Origin: Chelativorans xinjiangensis
GTDB taxonomy: Bacteria > Pseudomonadota > Alphaproteobacteria > Rhizobiales > Rhizobiaceae
Reading direction: 5' to 3'
Assembly (NCBI RefSeq): GCF_009812055.1
Contig: NZ_WQNH01000001.1
Location: forward strand, 62,001 to 126,000
Length of the DNA stretch: 64,000 nt
Position numbers and translations under genes: made by a program. Of this stretch, positions 27,502 through 37,909 are shown in pieces. The notes beneath the pieces were generated by a model. It was not told the DNA's origin. It was given only the letters and a program-made list of their open reading frames with translations, and made no database searches. The first letter of the stretch is position 1. Each line of letters opens with the position of its first letter.

Positions 27502-27509
27502 TGTATACA
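27502..27509. promoter_or_regulatory. GTATAC site before the GntR gene
   Basis: The palindrome TGTATACA, followed by A, lies 51 bp upstream of the GntR start codon, matching sites at 26267, 26286 and 29951. It is a candidate autoregulatory operator. Confidence 0.6.
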
Positions 27510-27570
27510 ACGGCTTGTCAAGCGTATTCCCGCCCCCGGAGCTAGACGCTCTCAAGGGGAGGGAAATGGG

Positions 27571-29902
<2,332 letters not shown>

Positions 29903-29952
29903 CAATCGCTCCTCACCTGCAAGACAATGTCGGGTACCGATGCATTCTAACG

Positions 29953-29958
29953 GTATAC
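29953..29958. promoter_or_regulatory. GTATAC site before the MetF-like/LigM-like operon
   Basis: CGGTATACAA (29951-29960) carries the GTATAC core 51 bp upstream of the MetF-like ATG. A further GTATAC, followed by CGG instead of AA, lies at 30183-30188. The spacing equals that at the GntR promoter. Confidence 0.6.
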
Positions 29959-30291
29959 AATCTGCATTTCTTCGCAGGTGCTGTCAATCGTGCTTGGAAT
30001 TCGAAAACAGAGATGGCCGCTCCATCCACAAGTGCGCCAGAAAGTGCCCTTAGTGCCGCATTTCCTTGTTAACTATGGCTTCTGGAATGGCGCTATCTTG
30101 AAAAGCAAGCCTACGCGACAAGGCTCCGCACAGCGCCGAAGTTCCAGACTCCGTACGCGATCGTTTCACCCGCTGATTTTCAGTATACCGGTTGGTCGAT
30201 GTCGCTGCGCTCTGGAATATCCGTGACGGATCAATCCCCTACGGGGTCTTCGGGCCGCAAGCGGGAATGGACGCATCCATCGCCCCTTCCC
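29959..30291. other. Intergenic region without a recognised gene
   Basis: This stretch lies between the MetF-like promoter and the end of the amidohydrolase gene. It is less GC-rich in its first half and contains the second GTATAC (30183) and a small hairpin, CCCCTACGGGG, near 30237. No terminator or gene is convincing. Confidence 0.4.
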
Positions 30292-31308
30292 TCAGATGGC
30301 CAACCCAAGAAGCTCGACGGCATTGTCCTGGTAGAGTTTCCTGCGTGTCGCCTCGGACACGTCGAGCGTGTCCAGGATGCCGATCGTTTCGCGGATATAC
30401 ATCGGCCCGCCCTCGGGATCGAAAGGCGCATCGGAGGCGAAGAGCACGTGATCCTCTCCGAAAAACGCGATCGCGTGCTCGATGGCCTTGCGCGAGCCGA
30501 AGGACGCCGTGTCGGCGTAGAAGTCCTTGAAATAGTCGAGATGCGGCCGCTTCAACGCCTTCAACACGGCGGCAAGATCGCGGTCGGTCGTGCGCTTGCC
30601 CATCTGGTCCCAGCCGGGGCCGACGCGCCCCTCGAAGAAGGGCACCATGCCGCCGGCGTGATGGGTGATGACCTTGAGGCCGGGATACTTGTCGAAGATG
30701 CCCGAGAAGACGAGACGCGCCATGGCGGCGGACGTCTCGTAGGGCCAGCCGAAGGTCCACCAGATCTCATACTCGGAACGGCTCTCCGACTGATAGTCGG
30801 GGAAGTTCTCGCTGCGCGCGGGGTGCATCCATACGGGCTTGCCGGCCGAGGCCATGTAATCGAAGAAGGGCTCGAACTCCGGCAGGTCGAGCGGCTTTCC
30901 GGCGACGTTGGTGAATATCTGCATGCCTACGGCGCCGAGCGTCTCGACGGCGCGCTTCGATTCTTCAACCAGTGCGTCGGGATTGTTCATCGGCGCCGTG
31001 CCGATGAAGGCGGGGAACCTCTCCGGATATCGTTCGCAAAGCTCGGCCATGGAATCGGAGCCGATGCGGGAAAGCTCCAGCGCCTTTTCCGGCCCGGCGA
31101 TCTTCTCCAAGGGCGGCGAGGCGAGCGAGAGGACCTGACGATAGTCCTCGCCGAACATGTCCATGACCTCGAAGCGCCGGTCGATCTCCGTCATCATCGG
31201 CACTGCGCCCGAGCGCATGGTGATGTCGGTCATCTCGCCGACATGCGCGATCAGCGCCTCGAAGAAAGGTTTTGGCCAGATATGGTTGAAAATGTCGATC
31301 TTCTTCAT
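30292..31308 (-). CDS. Amidohydrolase-2 (ACMSD/LigW-type) decarboxylase or hydrolase
   Basis: The 338-residue barrel enzyme belongs to the amidohydrolase_2 family, which contains ACMS decarboxylase, gamma-resorcylate decarboxylase and 5-carboxyvanillate decarboxylase. Metal-site residues seen are His in VWMHPAR, His in ITHHAGGM and Asp in LFASDAPFD. The N-terminal HxH motif reads DIFNHIWP, so its first His is Phe; this may alter metal binding or define a subfamily. GAGGA precedes ATG 31308; an upstream in-frame extension would include the operator palindrome. It lies next to an IclR regulator, a TAXI-TRAP importer and a ThDP enzyme, so it probably acts on an imported carboxylic acid. Confidence 0.8.
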   Translation of the reverse strand: MKKIDIFNHIWPKPFFEALIAHVGEMTDITMRSGAVPMMTEIDRRFEVMDMFGEDYRQVLSLASPPLEKIAGPEKALELSRIGSDSMAELCERYPERFPAFIGTAPMNNPDALVEESKRAVETLGAVGMQIFTNVAGKPLDLPEFEPFFDYMASAGKPVWMHPARSENFPDYQSESRSEYEIWWTFGWPYETSAAMARLVFSGIFDKYPGLKVITHHAGGMVPFFEGRVGPGWDQMGKRTTDRDLAAVLKALKRPHLDYFKDFYADTASFGSRKAIEHAIAFFGEDHVLFASDAPFDPEGGPMYIRETIGILDTLDVSEATRRKLYQDNAVELLGLAI

Positions 31309-31365
31309 GGGTCCTCGCTCGCCGGTTGCCGGGGCAAGGATGCGTGGCGAACCATGTGAAGTCAA

Positions 31366-31392
31366 CAATCATCTCACTAAATGAGATAATTG
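31366..31392. promoter_or_regulatory. Palindromic operator before the amidohydrolase gene
   Basis: CAAT-C-ATCTCA, a 5-nt centre, then TGAGAT-A-ATTG forms a long near-perfect dyad directly between the IclR-type gene stop and the amidohydrolase start. One half (AATGAGAT-A/T-ATTGT) recurs at 35099-35112 in the divergent TAXI/ThDP promoter. It is the best candidate for the local IclR operator. Confidence 0.7.
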
Positions 31393-32172
31393 TCAGGCCA
31401 TCTTCCCATTCTCCCGCTCCAGCGACAGCGCCTCGCTGATCTCCCGGCCGGCCTGGCGTACATGGGCGCTGATCTCGTCGATGTCGTTGCCGTTGACGAG
31501 GTGGCCGGCAATCGTCACGCATACGCTGGCGACGGGGCTGCGGCCGGCGTCGTAAACCGGCGCGGCGATGCCCACCACGCCGGGCGTCACCTCGCCGAAG
31601 GCCACGGCGTAGCCGGCCCGCTTTACCCGCCGCAGGCTTTCGTGGACCTCTTCCACCGTGTTGCCGAGGCCGATGGAGCGCAAATCCTCCATATGCCGCT
31701 CGATCATGGGAACGAGTTGGCGGCGCGGCAGGAAGGCCATCAGCGAGCGGGCGATAGCGCCGCGCCCGAGCGGCATGGGCCGGCCGCGCGGATAGCTGCT
31801 GCGCGGGTTGGCGACCGAGCGTTCCGAGGCCACGCACAGGATGCGGTCGCCATAACGCCGCACAAGAAGCGCGGTGCACGCGTATCTTTCTGTAAGATTC
31901 TTGAGATGCTTTTGGCCGTTGAGAATGAGCGCATCGGACTTGCGCAGGAGGAAGTCCATCTCCACCACCTTGGGCCCCAGCGTGAAGCCGGCATTGGCGG
32001 AGGAGCTCAGAAGGCCGGCTTCCCGCAGCGTCTTGAGGTAGCGGTAGAGTGTCGGCCGGCTGTAGCCCAGCTTCTCCATCAGCTCCTCCGGCGTCCATTC
32101 CAGGCGGTCCTCGGAGAACACTTCCAGGATTGCCAGACCGCGCTTGAGACTGTTGCCCGCGTTTTCCGTCAA
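31393..32172 (-). CDS. IclR-family transcriptional regulator
   Basis: The 259-residue protein has an N-terminal winged helix (~8-70; ELMEKLGYSRPTLYRYLKTL) and a C-terminal IclR effector domain (YPRGRPMPLGRGAIARSLMA and GVVGIAAPVYDA). The start is a TTG overlapping the TRAP permease stop (TTGA); the next ATG would remove much of the DNA-binding domain. It closes the TAXI-TRAP operon and is 84 bp from the amidohydrolase gene. It likely senses the imported acid or a product and controls the two sites at 31366 and 35090. Confidence 0.85.
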   Translation of the reverse strand: MTENAGNSLKRGLAILEVFSEDRLEWTPEELMEKLGYSRPTLYRYLKTLREAGLLSSSANAGFTLGPKVVEMDFLLRKSDALILNGQKHLKNLTERYACTALLVRRYGDRILCVASERSVANPRSSYPRGRPMPLGRGAIARSLMAFLPRRQLVPMIERHMEDLRSIGLGNTVEEVHESLRRVKRAGYAVAFGEVTPGVVGIAAPVYDAGRSPVASVCVTIAGHLVNGNDIDEISAHVRQAGREISEALSLERENGKMA

Positions 32173-34085
32173 GATAGCGCCTTCTTCCTCTGTTCGCGGG
32201 CACGATAGGCCTCGATGGCGAGCAGGGCCGCACCGCCGCCAACCCCGACGACGTCGCTGTAGATTGCGCCAGCGAAAGCCCCCGCCGGCACCAGCGCCAT
32301 GAGACCGGCAAGGCCGAACAGAACCCGCATCGGCATCGACAGCCTGGTGGCGACATAGCCGGCGAGCGCGGCCGAGACAAGCCACACGCCCACACCCGCG
32401 GTGACAACGGCGAAGACGATGTCCAGCGGCTCGCCGATCAGAAGCAACGTCGGCGAGAAGACGAACAGGAACGGCACGATGAAGGCCGACCAGCCGAACT
32501 TGGCCGAGGCGAAGCCGGTCTTCATCGCCGGCGCGCGGGCGATGCTGGCGGCGGCGAATGCGGCGATGGCGATGGGCGGTGTGATCATCGACATCATGCC
32601 GAAATAAAGCACGAACAAGTGCGCGGCGATCGGCTCGATGCCCACCGCCACGAGTGCCGGCGCCACCAGTGCTGCCAGAAGCACATAGACGCCGAGCGTC
32701 GGCAACCCCATGCCGAGCACGATGCACACCATCGCCGAAAGCACCAGAAGCACCGGCGCGCTGCCGCCGCCGATCTGCACCAGGGCATAGGTGAGGTTGA
32801 AGGAGAGCCCGGTGACGTTGAGCACGCCGATGACCAACCCGGCGGCGGCCGAAATGACGATGATCTCAACAACCGCCCTGCCGGTCTCCTCGAAGGACGA
32901 AAGCAGCCTGCCGATGCCCGGCCGCACCGATTGATAGCCGAACAGAAGAGAGGTCACGACGACGGTGAGCGCGGCTGCGAGCGCGGAACGCTCCGGCTGC
33001 CAGCGCAGCGAGAACAGCGCGCCGATGAGCACCACGAAGGCGAGGACGAAGTGCAGGCCGGCCAGGACCGACCTCCCCGGCGGGATCTCGGATTTCGGCA
33101 CCGGCGCAATGCCGAGCCGCGCCGCCTCGAGATCCGCCTGGATGAAGAGTGCCACATAGTAGAGCAGCGCCGGCACGAGGGCTGCGAGCGCCACTTGCGC
33201 ATAAGAGATCTGCAGGAACTCGGCCATGAGGAAGGCCGCCGCCCCCATCACCGGGGGCATGAGCTGACCGCCCGTGGAGGCCACCGCCTCGATGGCACCC
33301 GCCTTATGGGCCGGATAGCCGTCGCGCTTGATCATCGGGATGGTGACGATGCCGGTAGCGGTGACGTTGGCCACCGCCGAGCCCGAGATGGAACCGAACA
33401 GGCCGGAGGCCAGAACCGCGATCTTCATGGAGCCGCCGCGAAAGCGCCCCATGAGAAGCAGCGAGGCATCGGTGAAGAAACGCGAACCTCCGGTAAGGCT
33501 CAGGAGGTTGCCGAACAGGATGAAGGCTACCACCACGGTGGCGGCTACGGCCATTGGAATGCCCAATATGCCGTTGGAATCGAAGGCCATGTAGCCGGTG
33601 AGCATCCGCCAGTCCTGCGCGCGTCCGGCAAGCCGCCCCGGCACATGGTCGCCGAACATGGCATAGACGAGGAAGACGGCGATGATGATGACGAGGGCCC
33701 AGCCCGTTGTGCGCCGCAGCGCCTCGAGCAGAAGCAGGATGATGACGAGGCCGGGCACATAGGCGCTGGGCGGCCGTGAAAAGATGAAGTTGACGACTTG
33801 CGGATAGCGCAACGCCACGTAAGCCACGGCCGCGAAGGCGGCGAGCGCGAGGAGGCAGTCATACCAGGGCGCGGCCTCGCGCGCCGCCCCACGTCGCGCC
33901 GGCAGCATGAGGAAGACGATGGGCAGGGCGAAGGCCAGGACGACCGCCATGAACTGCTGCGGATAGAACGCCATGCCGAAGCTGCGCGGCAGGTTGAGCG
34001 ACCATGCCACCGCTGTGAGCGTCAGGCAGACAGAAAGGGCGCCCACGATGGGGCGCCAGATGCCGGGCGGAAGGCCGGGCGTCAT
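32169..34085 (-). CDS. TAXI-type TRAP transporter fused permease (4TM/12TM)
   Basis: The 638-residue inner-membrane protein is mostly hydrophobic, with ~18-19 predicted helices, and joins the small (DctQ-like) and large (DctM-like) TRAP subunits, the standard form for TAXI systems. Family segments include GSISGSAVANVTATGIVTIP, GGQLMPPVMGAAAFLMAEF and GMGLPTLGVYVLLAALVAP. It is driven by an ion gradient instead of ATP. AGGGA precedes the ATG. It lies 7 bp after the TAXI binding-protein gene and overlaps the IclR start. Ligands of TAXI systems are poorly known and include dicarboxylates and amino acids. Confidence 0.9.
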   Translation of the reverse strand: MTPGLPPGIWRPIVGALSVCLTLTAVAWSLNLPRSFGMAFYPQQFMAVVLAFALPIVFLMLPARRGAAREAAPWYDCLLALAAFAAVAYVALRYPQVVNFIFSRPPSAYVPGLVIILLLLEALRRTTGWALVIIIAVFLVYAMFGDHVPGRLAGRAQDWRMLTGYMAFDSNGILGIPMAVAATVVVAFILFGNLLSLTGGSRFFTDASLLLMGRFRGGSMKIAVLASGLFGSISGSAVANVTATGIVTIPMIKRDGYPAHKAGAIEAVASTGGQLMPPVMGAAAFLMAEFLQISYAQVALAALVPALLYYVALFIQADLEAARLGIAPVPKSEIPPGRSVLAGLHFVLAFVVLIGALFSLRWQPERSALAAALTVVVTSLLFGYQSVRPGIGRLLSSFEETGRAVVEIIVISAAAGLVIGVLNVTGLSFNLTYALVQIGGGSAPVLLVLSAMVCIVLGMGLPTLGVYVLLAALVAPALVAVGIEPIAAHLFVLYFGMMSMITPPIAIAAFAAASIARAPAMKTGFASAKFGWSAFIVPFLFVFSPTLLLIGEPLDIVFAVVTAGVGVWLVSAALAGYVATRLSMPMRVLFGLAGLMALVPAGAFAGAIYSDVVGVGGGAALLAIEAYRAREQRKKALS

Positions 34086-34092
34086 CGCATCC

Positions 34093-35046
34093 CTACTCGT
34101 TCCAGAGGCCGGCTTCCCGATAGAAGCGGATGGCGCCCGGATGGTACTCGGTCGGCGCCGTATCGCCCACCATTTCCTGCGGGTCGAACTGGTTGAAGGG
34201 CGGGAAGGTCTCGGCCATCACCTCCTTGCTCTCGTGCAGGATCCTGGTCATCTCGTAGACCACGTCCTCCGGCGCGTTCGCATGGGTGAAGACGAGCTGC
34301 GGATAGGCCATGTAGTGGGCTTTCTCCAGGACGCCCGGCGCCTCGCCCGGCTCCATCTCGACGAGGAAGGCCACCGGCCAGTGCTCGCGGATGGCGGCCA
34401 GCGTCTCCTCGTTGTTTTCCACCGGCAGCGCCCTCAGCCCGCCGACGGCGGCATCGGCCTCGCGCACCTTGCCGGCGCCATGGGCGAAGATGAAGCCGAC
34501 CGAATCTCCAGCGATGAAAGCATCGGCGCCGGCAACCACGCTTGGCACCTGCACCGGCTGCATGTCGTCGCGCGTCAGCCCGACCGAGGCATACATCGCG
34601 TCGAGCTGCGGCAGGATGGTATTCTGCGCCGTGTATCCGTCCACCATCGGCTTGCCTTTCAGGTCGGCGATCGATTCGATGTCGGAATCGGCGCGCACGA
34701 AGATCGCCTCCCTGAGCGGCATGATGAGCCCGACCACCCTCAGATCCGGATTGGCGTTGCCCTCGAACCACGCCTTACCTTCGAGCGCGTAGTTCACCTC
34801 CTGCAAATTGGCGACGCCGAACTCGATGCCGGCCGAGGCCACGAAGGGGATGTACTGATTGGGGCTGGTCGCCGGCTGGATGGTGGCGTTGAGGCCACCC
34901 TGGTTGGCCGCGTTGGCGACAGCCGTACCGATGTTGTGGAATAGCGATCCAGGATTGGATGTGGCGATGCCCACCGTCTGCGCCGCCGCGGCGCCGCTGA
35001 AGGCGAAGCCGGCCGCAAGCACGGCCGAAGCGATAAAGCGTTTCAT
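34093..35046 (-). CDS. TAXI-family TRAP substrate-binding protein
   Basis: The 317-residue precursor has a Sec signal (MKRFIASAVLAAGFAFSG, cleavage after AAA-Q near 22). The mature TAXI protein has VGIATSNPGSLFHNIGTAVA near its N-terminus and the YTAQNTILPQLDAMYASVGL segment, both usual for the family. GGAGGAG precedes ATG 35046; an upstream in-frame start is rejected because it would lengthen the signal peptide. It delivers ligand to the fused permease. The promoter is shared with the divergent ThDP enzyme gene. Confidence 0.88.
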   Translation of the reverse strand: MKRFIASAVLAAGFAFSGAAAAQTVGIATSNPGSLFHNIGTAVANAANQGGLNATIQPATSPNQYIPFVASAGIEFGVANLQEVNYALEGKAWFEGNANPDLRVVGLIMPLREAIFVRADSDIESIADLKGKPMVDGYTAQNTILPQLDAMYASVGLTRDDMQPVQVPSVVAGADAFIAGDSVGFIFAHGAGKVREADAAVGGLRALPVENNEETLAAIREHWPVAFLVEMEPGEAPGVLEKAHYMAYPQLVFTHANAPEDVVYEMTRILHESKEVMAETFPPFNQFDPQEMVGDTAPTEYHPGAIRFYREAGLWNE

Positions 35047-35089
35047 GGTCTCCTCCGCTGCTCGTAGGTCGCCGGCAAAGGCGACATAA

Positions 35090-35112
35090 ATCCCTAAAAA
35101 TGAGATTATTGT
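35090..35112. promoter_or_regulatory. IclR operator-like half-site in the TAXI/ThDP divergent promoter
   Basis: The block AAATGAGATTATTGT (35098-35112) matches AAATGAGATAATTGT at 31379-31393 in the amidohydrolase promoter except for one base; the other half is degenerate here. It lies 44-66 bp from the TAXI start codon. The surrounding 214 bp (35047-35260) otherwise hold only promoter DNA and the AAGGAGG of the ThDP gene. Confidence 0.6.
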
Positions 35113-35260
35113 TTCATCATGCACTTGCATTCGCCGATTTTTCAAGCGCATTCTGGTCCGCATCGCCCGCCGTCATGACCTTCACGTATGCCGGAACCGG
35201 CCGGCGATGCTGAAACTGCGGGTATGCGTATCGATTTATGAGAATCGCAAGGAGGATGCG

Positions 35261-36982
35261 ATGGCGCCCGACCAAGCGGAGGGAAAGACGGAAGCGGAAG
35301 GTCGGACAGGTGCGGAAGACCTCCTGCTCGGGCTGAAGCGCGCCGGCATCGACTTCATCTTCGCCAACGCGGGAACCGACTTCCCGCCCATCATCGAGGC
35401 CTTCGCCGCACTGGACGAAGGCGCCGTGCCGGTGCCCGTCACCGTGCCGCACGAGACGGCGAGCGTGGCCATGGCGCACGGCTACTATCTCCTCACCGGC
35501 CGGCCGCAGGCCACCATGGTCCATGTCAATGTCGGGCTTGCCAATTCCGCCATGGGCGTCATCAACGCCGCCAGCGACAACATCCCCGTCCTCGTCATGT
35601 CCGGCCGCACGCCGATTACCGAGCACGGGCGGCGCGGCGCCCGCGTCTCGCCCATCCAATACGGGCAGGAGATGTACGACCAGTCCTCGCTGGTGAGCGA
35701 CGTCGTCAAGTTCCACTACGAGATGCGCTACCCCGAGCAGGGCGGCTTGCTCGCCGCGCGCGCCGCGGCACTCGCCATGAGTGAGCCGAAAGGCCCGGTC
35801 TATATCAGCCTGCCGCGCGAGGCGCTGATGGACACGGTGCCGGCCTCCGCCGCCGGCGCTTCCCCGCAGGTGCCGGCGACGGTCCCCTACCCCGATCCGG
35901 CGGCCATCGCCCAAGCCGCGCAATGGCTCTCGGCGGCGAAAAGCCCGCTGATCGTTTGCCAGCGCGGCGATCCCGATGGACGCGTTGGCGCAGCCCTTGC
36001 CGAAATGGCGGAGACCTTCGCCGTTCCCGTCGTCGAGCCTTTCTCGATCCGCAACCTCATGGCCTCGGACCACCCGATGTTCCGCGGCTACGACATCAAG
36101 GAGCCGCTGGCCGAGGCGGATGTGGTGCTGGTTGTGGACAGCGGTGTGCCGTGGATCGAATCGCTGCACCGCCCGGCTACGGAGACAAGGATCGTCCATC
36201 TCGGCCCCGACCCGAATTTCCAGCGCATGCCCGTTCGCGGCTACCAGGCCGACCTCGCCGTCGCCAGCGATGCTGCCGCCGGGCTCAGAGCGCTCGCGGC
36301 CGCCATGGAACCGGCCGCCGGCGTGGAAGAGGAGCGGCGTTCCCGCTGCGCGCGGCTAGGCCGGGAGCGGCTGGAGGGGGCGGATGAGGAAGCGGCAGCG
36401 GGTTGCACCAGCCCTATGAGCGCGGAATGGATGAGCCGTTGTGTTTCCGCGATCATGGGCGAGCGCGCGGTAATCTTTAGCGAACTCGGTATCCTGCCGG
36501 GCTCGATGCGCGTGAATGGGCCGAACCGCATCTTCAGCAACCCGCACTCGGGCGGCCTCGGCTGGGCCCTGCCGGCGGCCCTCGGCGCTCAGCTTGCCGA
36601 CCGCGAGCGGCTGGTCATCGCCTGCATGGGCGACGGCTCCTATATGTTCGCCAATCCGATCGCCTGCCACCAGATCGCCGAGGCGCTGGAACTGCCGGTG
36701 CTCACCATCGTCAAGAACAACAGCATGTGGAACGCCGTACGCCGTTCCGTCGTCAACAGCTATCCGGGCGGAGCCGCCGCAAAGGCGAACCTTATGCCGC
36801 TCACATCGCTGGAGCCCTCCCCCGACTACACGCGGGCGGCGGCCGCCAGCCGCGCCTACACGGAACGCGTAGAGCACGGCGTGGACTTGCCTGCCGCGCT
36901 TGGGCGAGCAGTGGAGGTGATCCGCAAGGAGCGGCGGCAGGTTGTGCTGGACCTGAAGGTCGCCATTTCCGACAGGTACTAG
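35261..36982 (+). CDS. Thiamine-diphosphate-dependent enzyme (acetolactate synthase-like)
   Basis: The 573-residue protein has the three-domain ThDP decarboxylase layout. The catalytic Glu is Glu65 (VPHETASVAMAHGYY). The diphosphate/magnesium motif starts at Gly457 (MGDGSYMFANP) and ends with KNN ~30 residues later. AAGGAGG precedes ATG 35261. It lacks features that would assign it to true acetolactate synthase and resembles the benzoylformate/phosphonopyruvate-decarboxylase-like group, so a 2-oxo acid decarboxylase or carboligase is likely. It is divergent from the TAXI importer and shares its putative IclR operator, so it probably acts on the imported acid or a derivative. Confidence 0.83.
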   Translation: MAPDQAEGKTEAEGRTGAEDLLLGLKRAGIDFIFANAGTDFPPIIEAFAALDEGAVPVPVTVPHETASVAMAHGYYLLTGRPQATMVHVNVGLANSAMGVINAASDNIPVLVMSGRTPITEHGRRGARVSPIQYGQEMYDQSSLVSDVVKFHYEMRYPEQGGLLAARAAALAMSEPKGPVYISLPREALMDTVPASAAGASPQVPATVPYPDPAAIAQAAQWLSAAKSPLIVCQRGDPDGRVGAALAEMAETFAVPVVEPFSIRNLMASDHPMFRGYDIKEPLAEADVVLVVDSGVPWIESLHRPATETRIVHLGPDPNFQRMPVRGYQADLAVASDAAAGLRALAAAMEPAAGVEEERRSRCARLGRERLEGADEEAAAGCTSPMSAEWMSRCVSAIMGERAVIFSELGILPGSMRVNGPNRIFSNPHSGGLGWALPAALGAQLADRERLVIACMGDGSYMFANPIACHQIAEALELPVLTIVKNNSMWNAVRRSVVNSYPGGAAAKANLMPLTSLEPSPDYTRAAAASRAYTERVEHGVDLPAALGRAVEVIRKERRQVVLDLKVAISDRY

Positions 36983-37140
36983 GATGGGGTTTCATGGAAT
37001 CCACATTGCGCTTCCCAACCGTGTGTCCCCCAGGTGGGGCCGAGGGGTTGCCGCGCTGAACGCTTTCCTGGTTTAACCAGATCGATTTTCGGGTAGTGAA
37101 CCCAAGCCGACCACGATCCCCCAAAGAACGGACCCGCCAC

Positions 37141-37890
37141 GTGGCTTTCGAACCGGTGCAACTCGCCATCATCTTCGCCTGTCTGGCGGGCGGCGGAATC
37201 CTCAAAGGGGCGACCGGTGCCGGTGCACCGGTGCTGGCGGTGCCGGCGCTGGCGATGATGTTCGACGTGAAGTTCGCGGTGGTGGTGATGATCATGCCGA
37301 ACCTGCTCACCAATATCTGGCAGGGATGGCTTTTCCGCCGCCACCGCCTGCCGGCCTCCTTCGTCTGGGGCTTTGCCGCCGCAGGTGCGGCGGGCGTCCT
37401 CGCCGGCACGCTGATGCTCGCCTTCTTCTCCCAGAGGCTGCTTTCGCTCATGGTGGCGGCGGCGGTTTTCGGCTACGTGCTTCTGCGGCTTACCCGGCCG
37501 GACTGGAAGATCGCCTACCCGCTGGCCAGTCGGCTACGCCTGCCGGCGGGCATCACCGCCGGGGTACTGCAGGGCGCCTCCGGCATCTCCGCGCCCGTTT
37601 CCATCACCTTCCTCAACGCGATGCGGCTGGAAAGGCCGGTCTTCATCTCCACCGTTTCAATCTTTTTCGCGGTCATGAGCGCGCTGCAGATCCCCGCACT
37701 CGGTTATTTCGGCATCCTGTCGGGGCACGGCGCCCTGATCAGCCTCGCCGCCATCTTCCCGATCCTCGCCTTCATGCCCGTCGGCTCAGTGCTGGCAAGG
37801 CGCCTGTCGAAGGAAAACTTCGACCGCGTCATCCTCATCCTGCTCAGCCTGTTGGCGCTAAAGCTGGTCTACGACGCACTTGCAGGATGA
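37141..37890 (+). CDS. TSUP/TauE-SafE family membrane permease
   Basis: The protein is ~249 residues with about eight hydrophobic segments and the TSUP features GGGILKGATGAGAPVLAVPA near the N-terminus and GVLQGASGISAPVSITFL at the midpoint, which mark the two internal repeats. TSUP proteins move sulfite, sulfonates or organic anions across the inner membrane. The GTG at 37141 gives the normal length; an in-frame GTG at 37096 adds 15 polar residues. RBS support is weak for both. It follows the ThDP gene by ~158 bp, so co-regulation with the TAXI locus is possible but not shown. Confidence 0.78.
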   Translation: MAFEPVQLAIIFACLAGGGILKGATGAGAPVLAVPALAMMFDVKFAVVVMIMPNLLTNIWQGWLFRRHRLPASFVWGFAAAGAAGVLAGTLMLAFFSQRLLSLMVAAAVFGYVLLRLTRPDWKIAYPLASRLRLPAGITAGVLQGASGISAPVSITFLNAMRLERPVFISTVSIFFAVMSALQIPALGYFGILSGHGALISLAAIFPILAFMPVGSVLARRLSKENFDRVILILLSLLALKLVYDALAG

Positions 37891-37909
37891 CCAGGTATCG
37901 CCGATAGGT

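Noticed and set aside
32619-33779. A long plus-strand frame opposite the TRAP permease gene
   Set aside because: The product is composed of His/Arg/Asp-rich low-complexity sequence mirrored from hydrophobic codons of the real gene. No motif supports it.
35261-36982. Acetolactate synthase for branched-chain amino acids
   Set aside because: No small subunit gene follows, and the locus is tied to a TAXI importer and IclR regulator. Only the general ThDP fold is supported.
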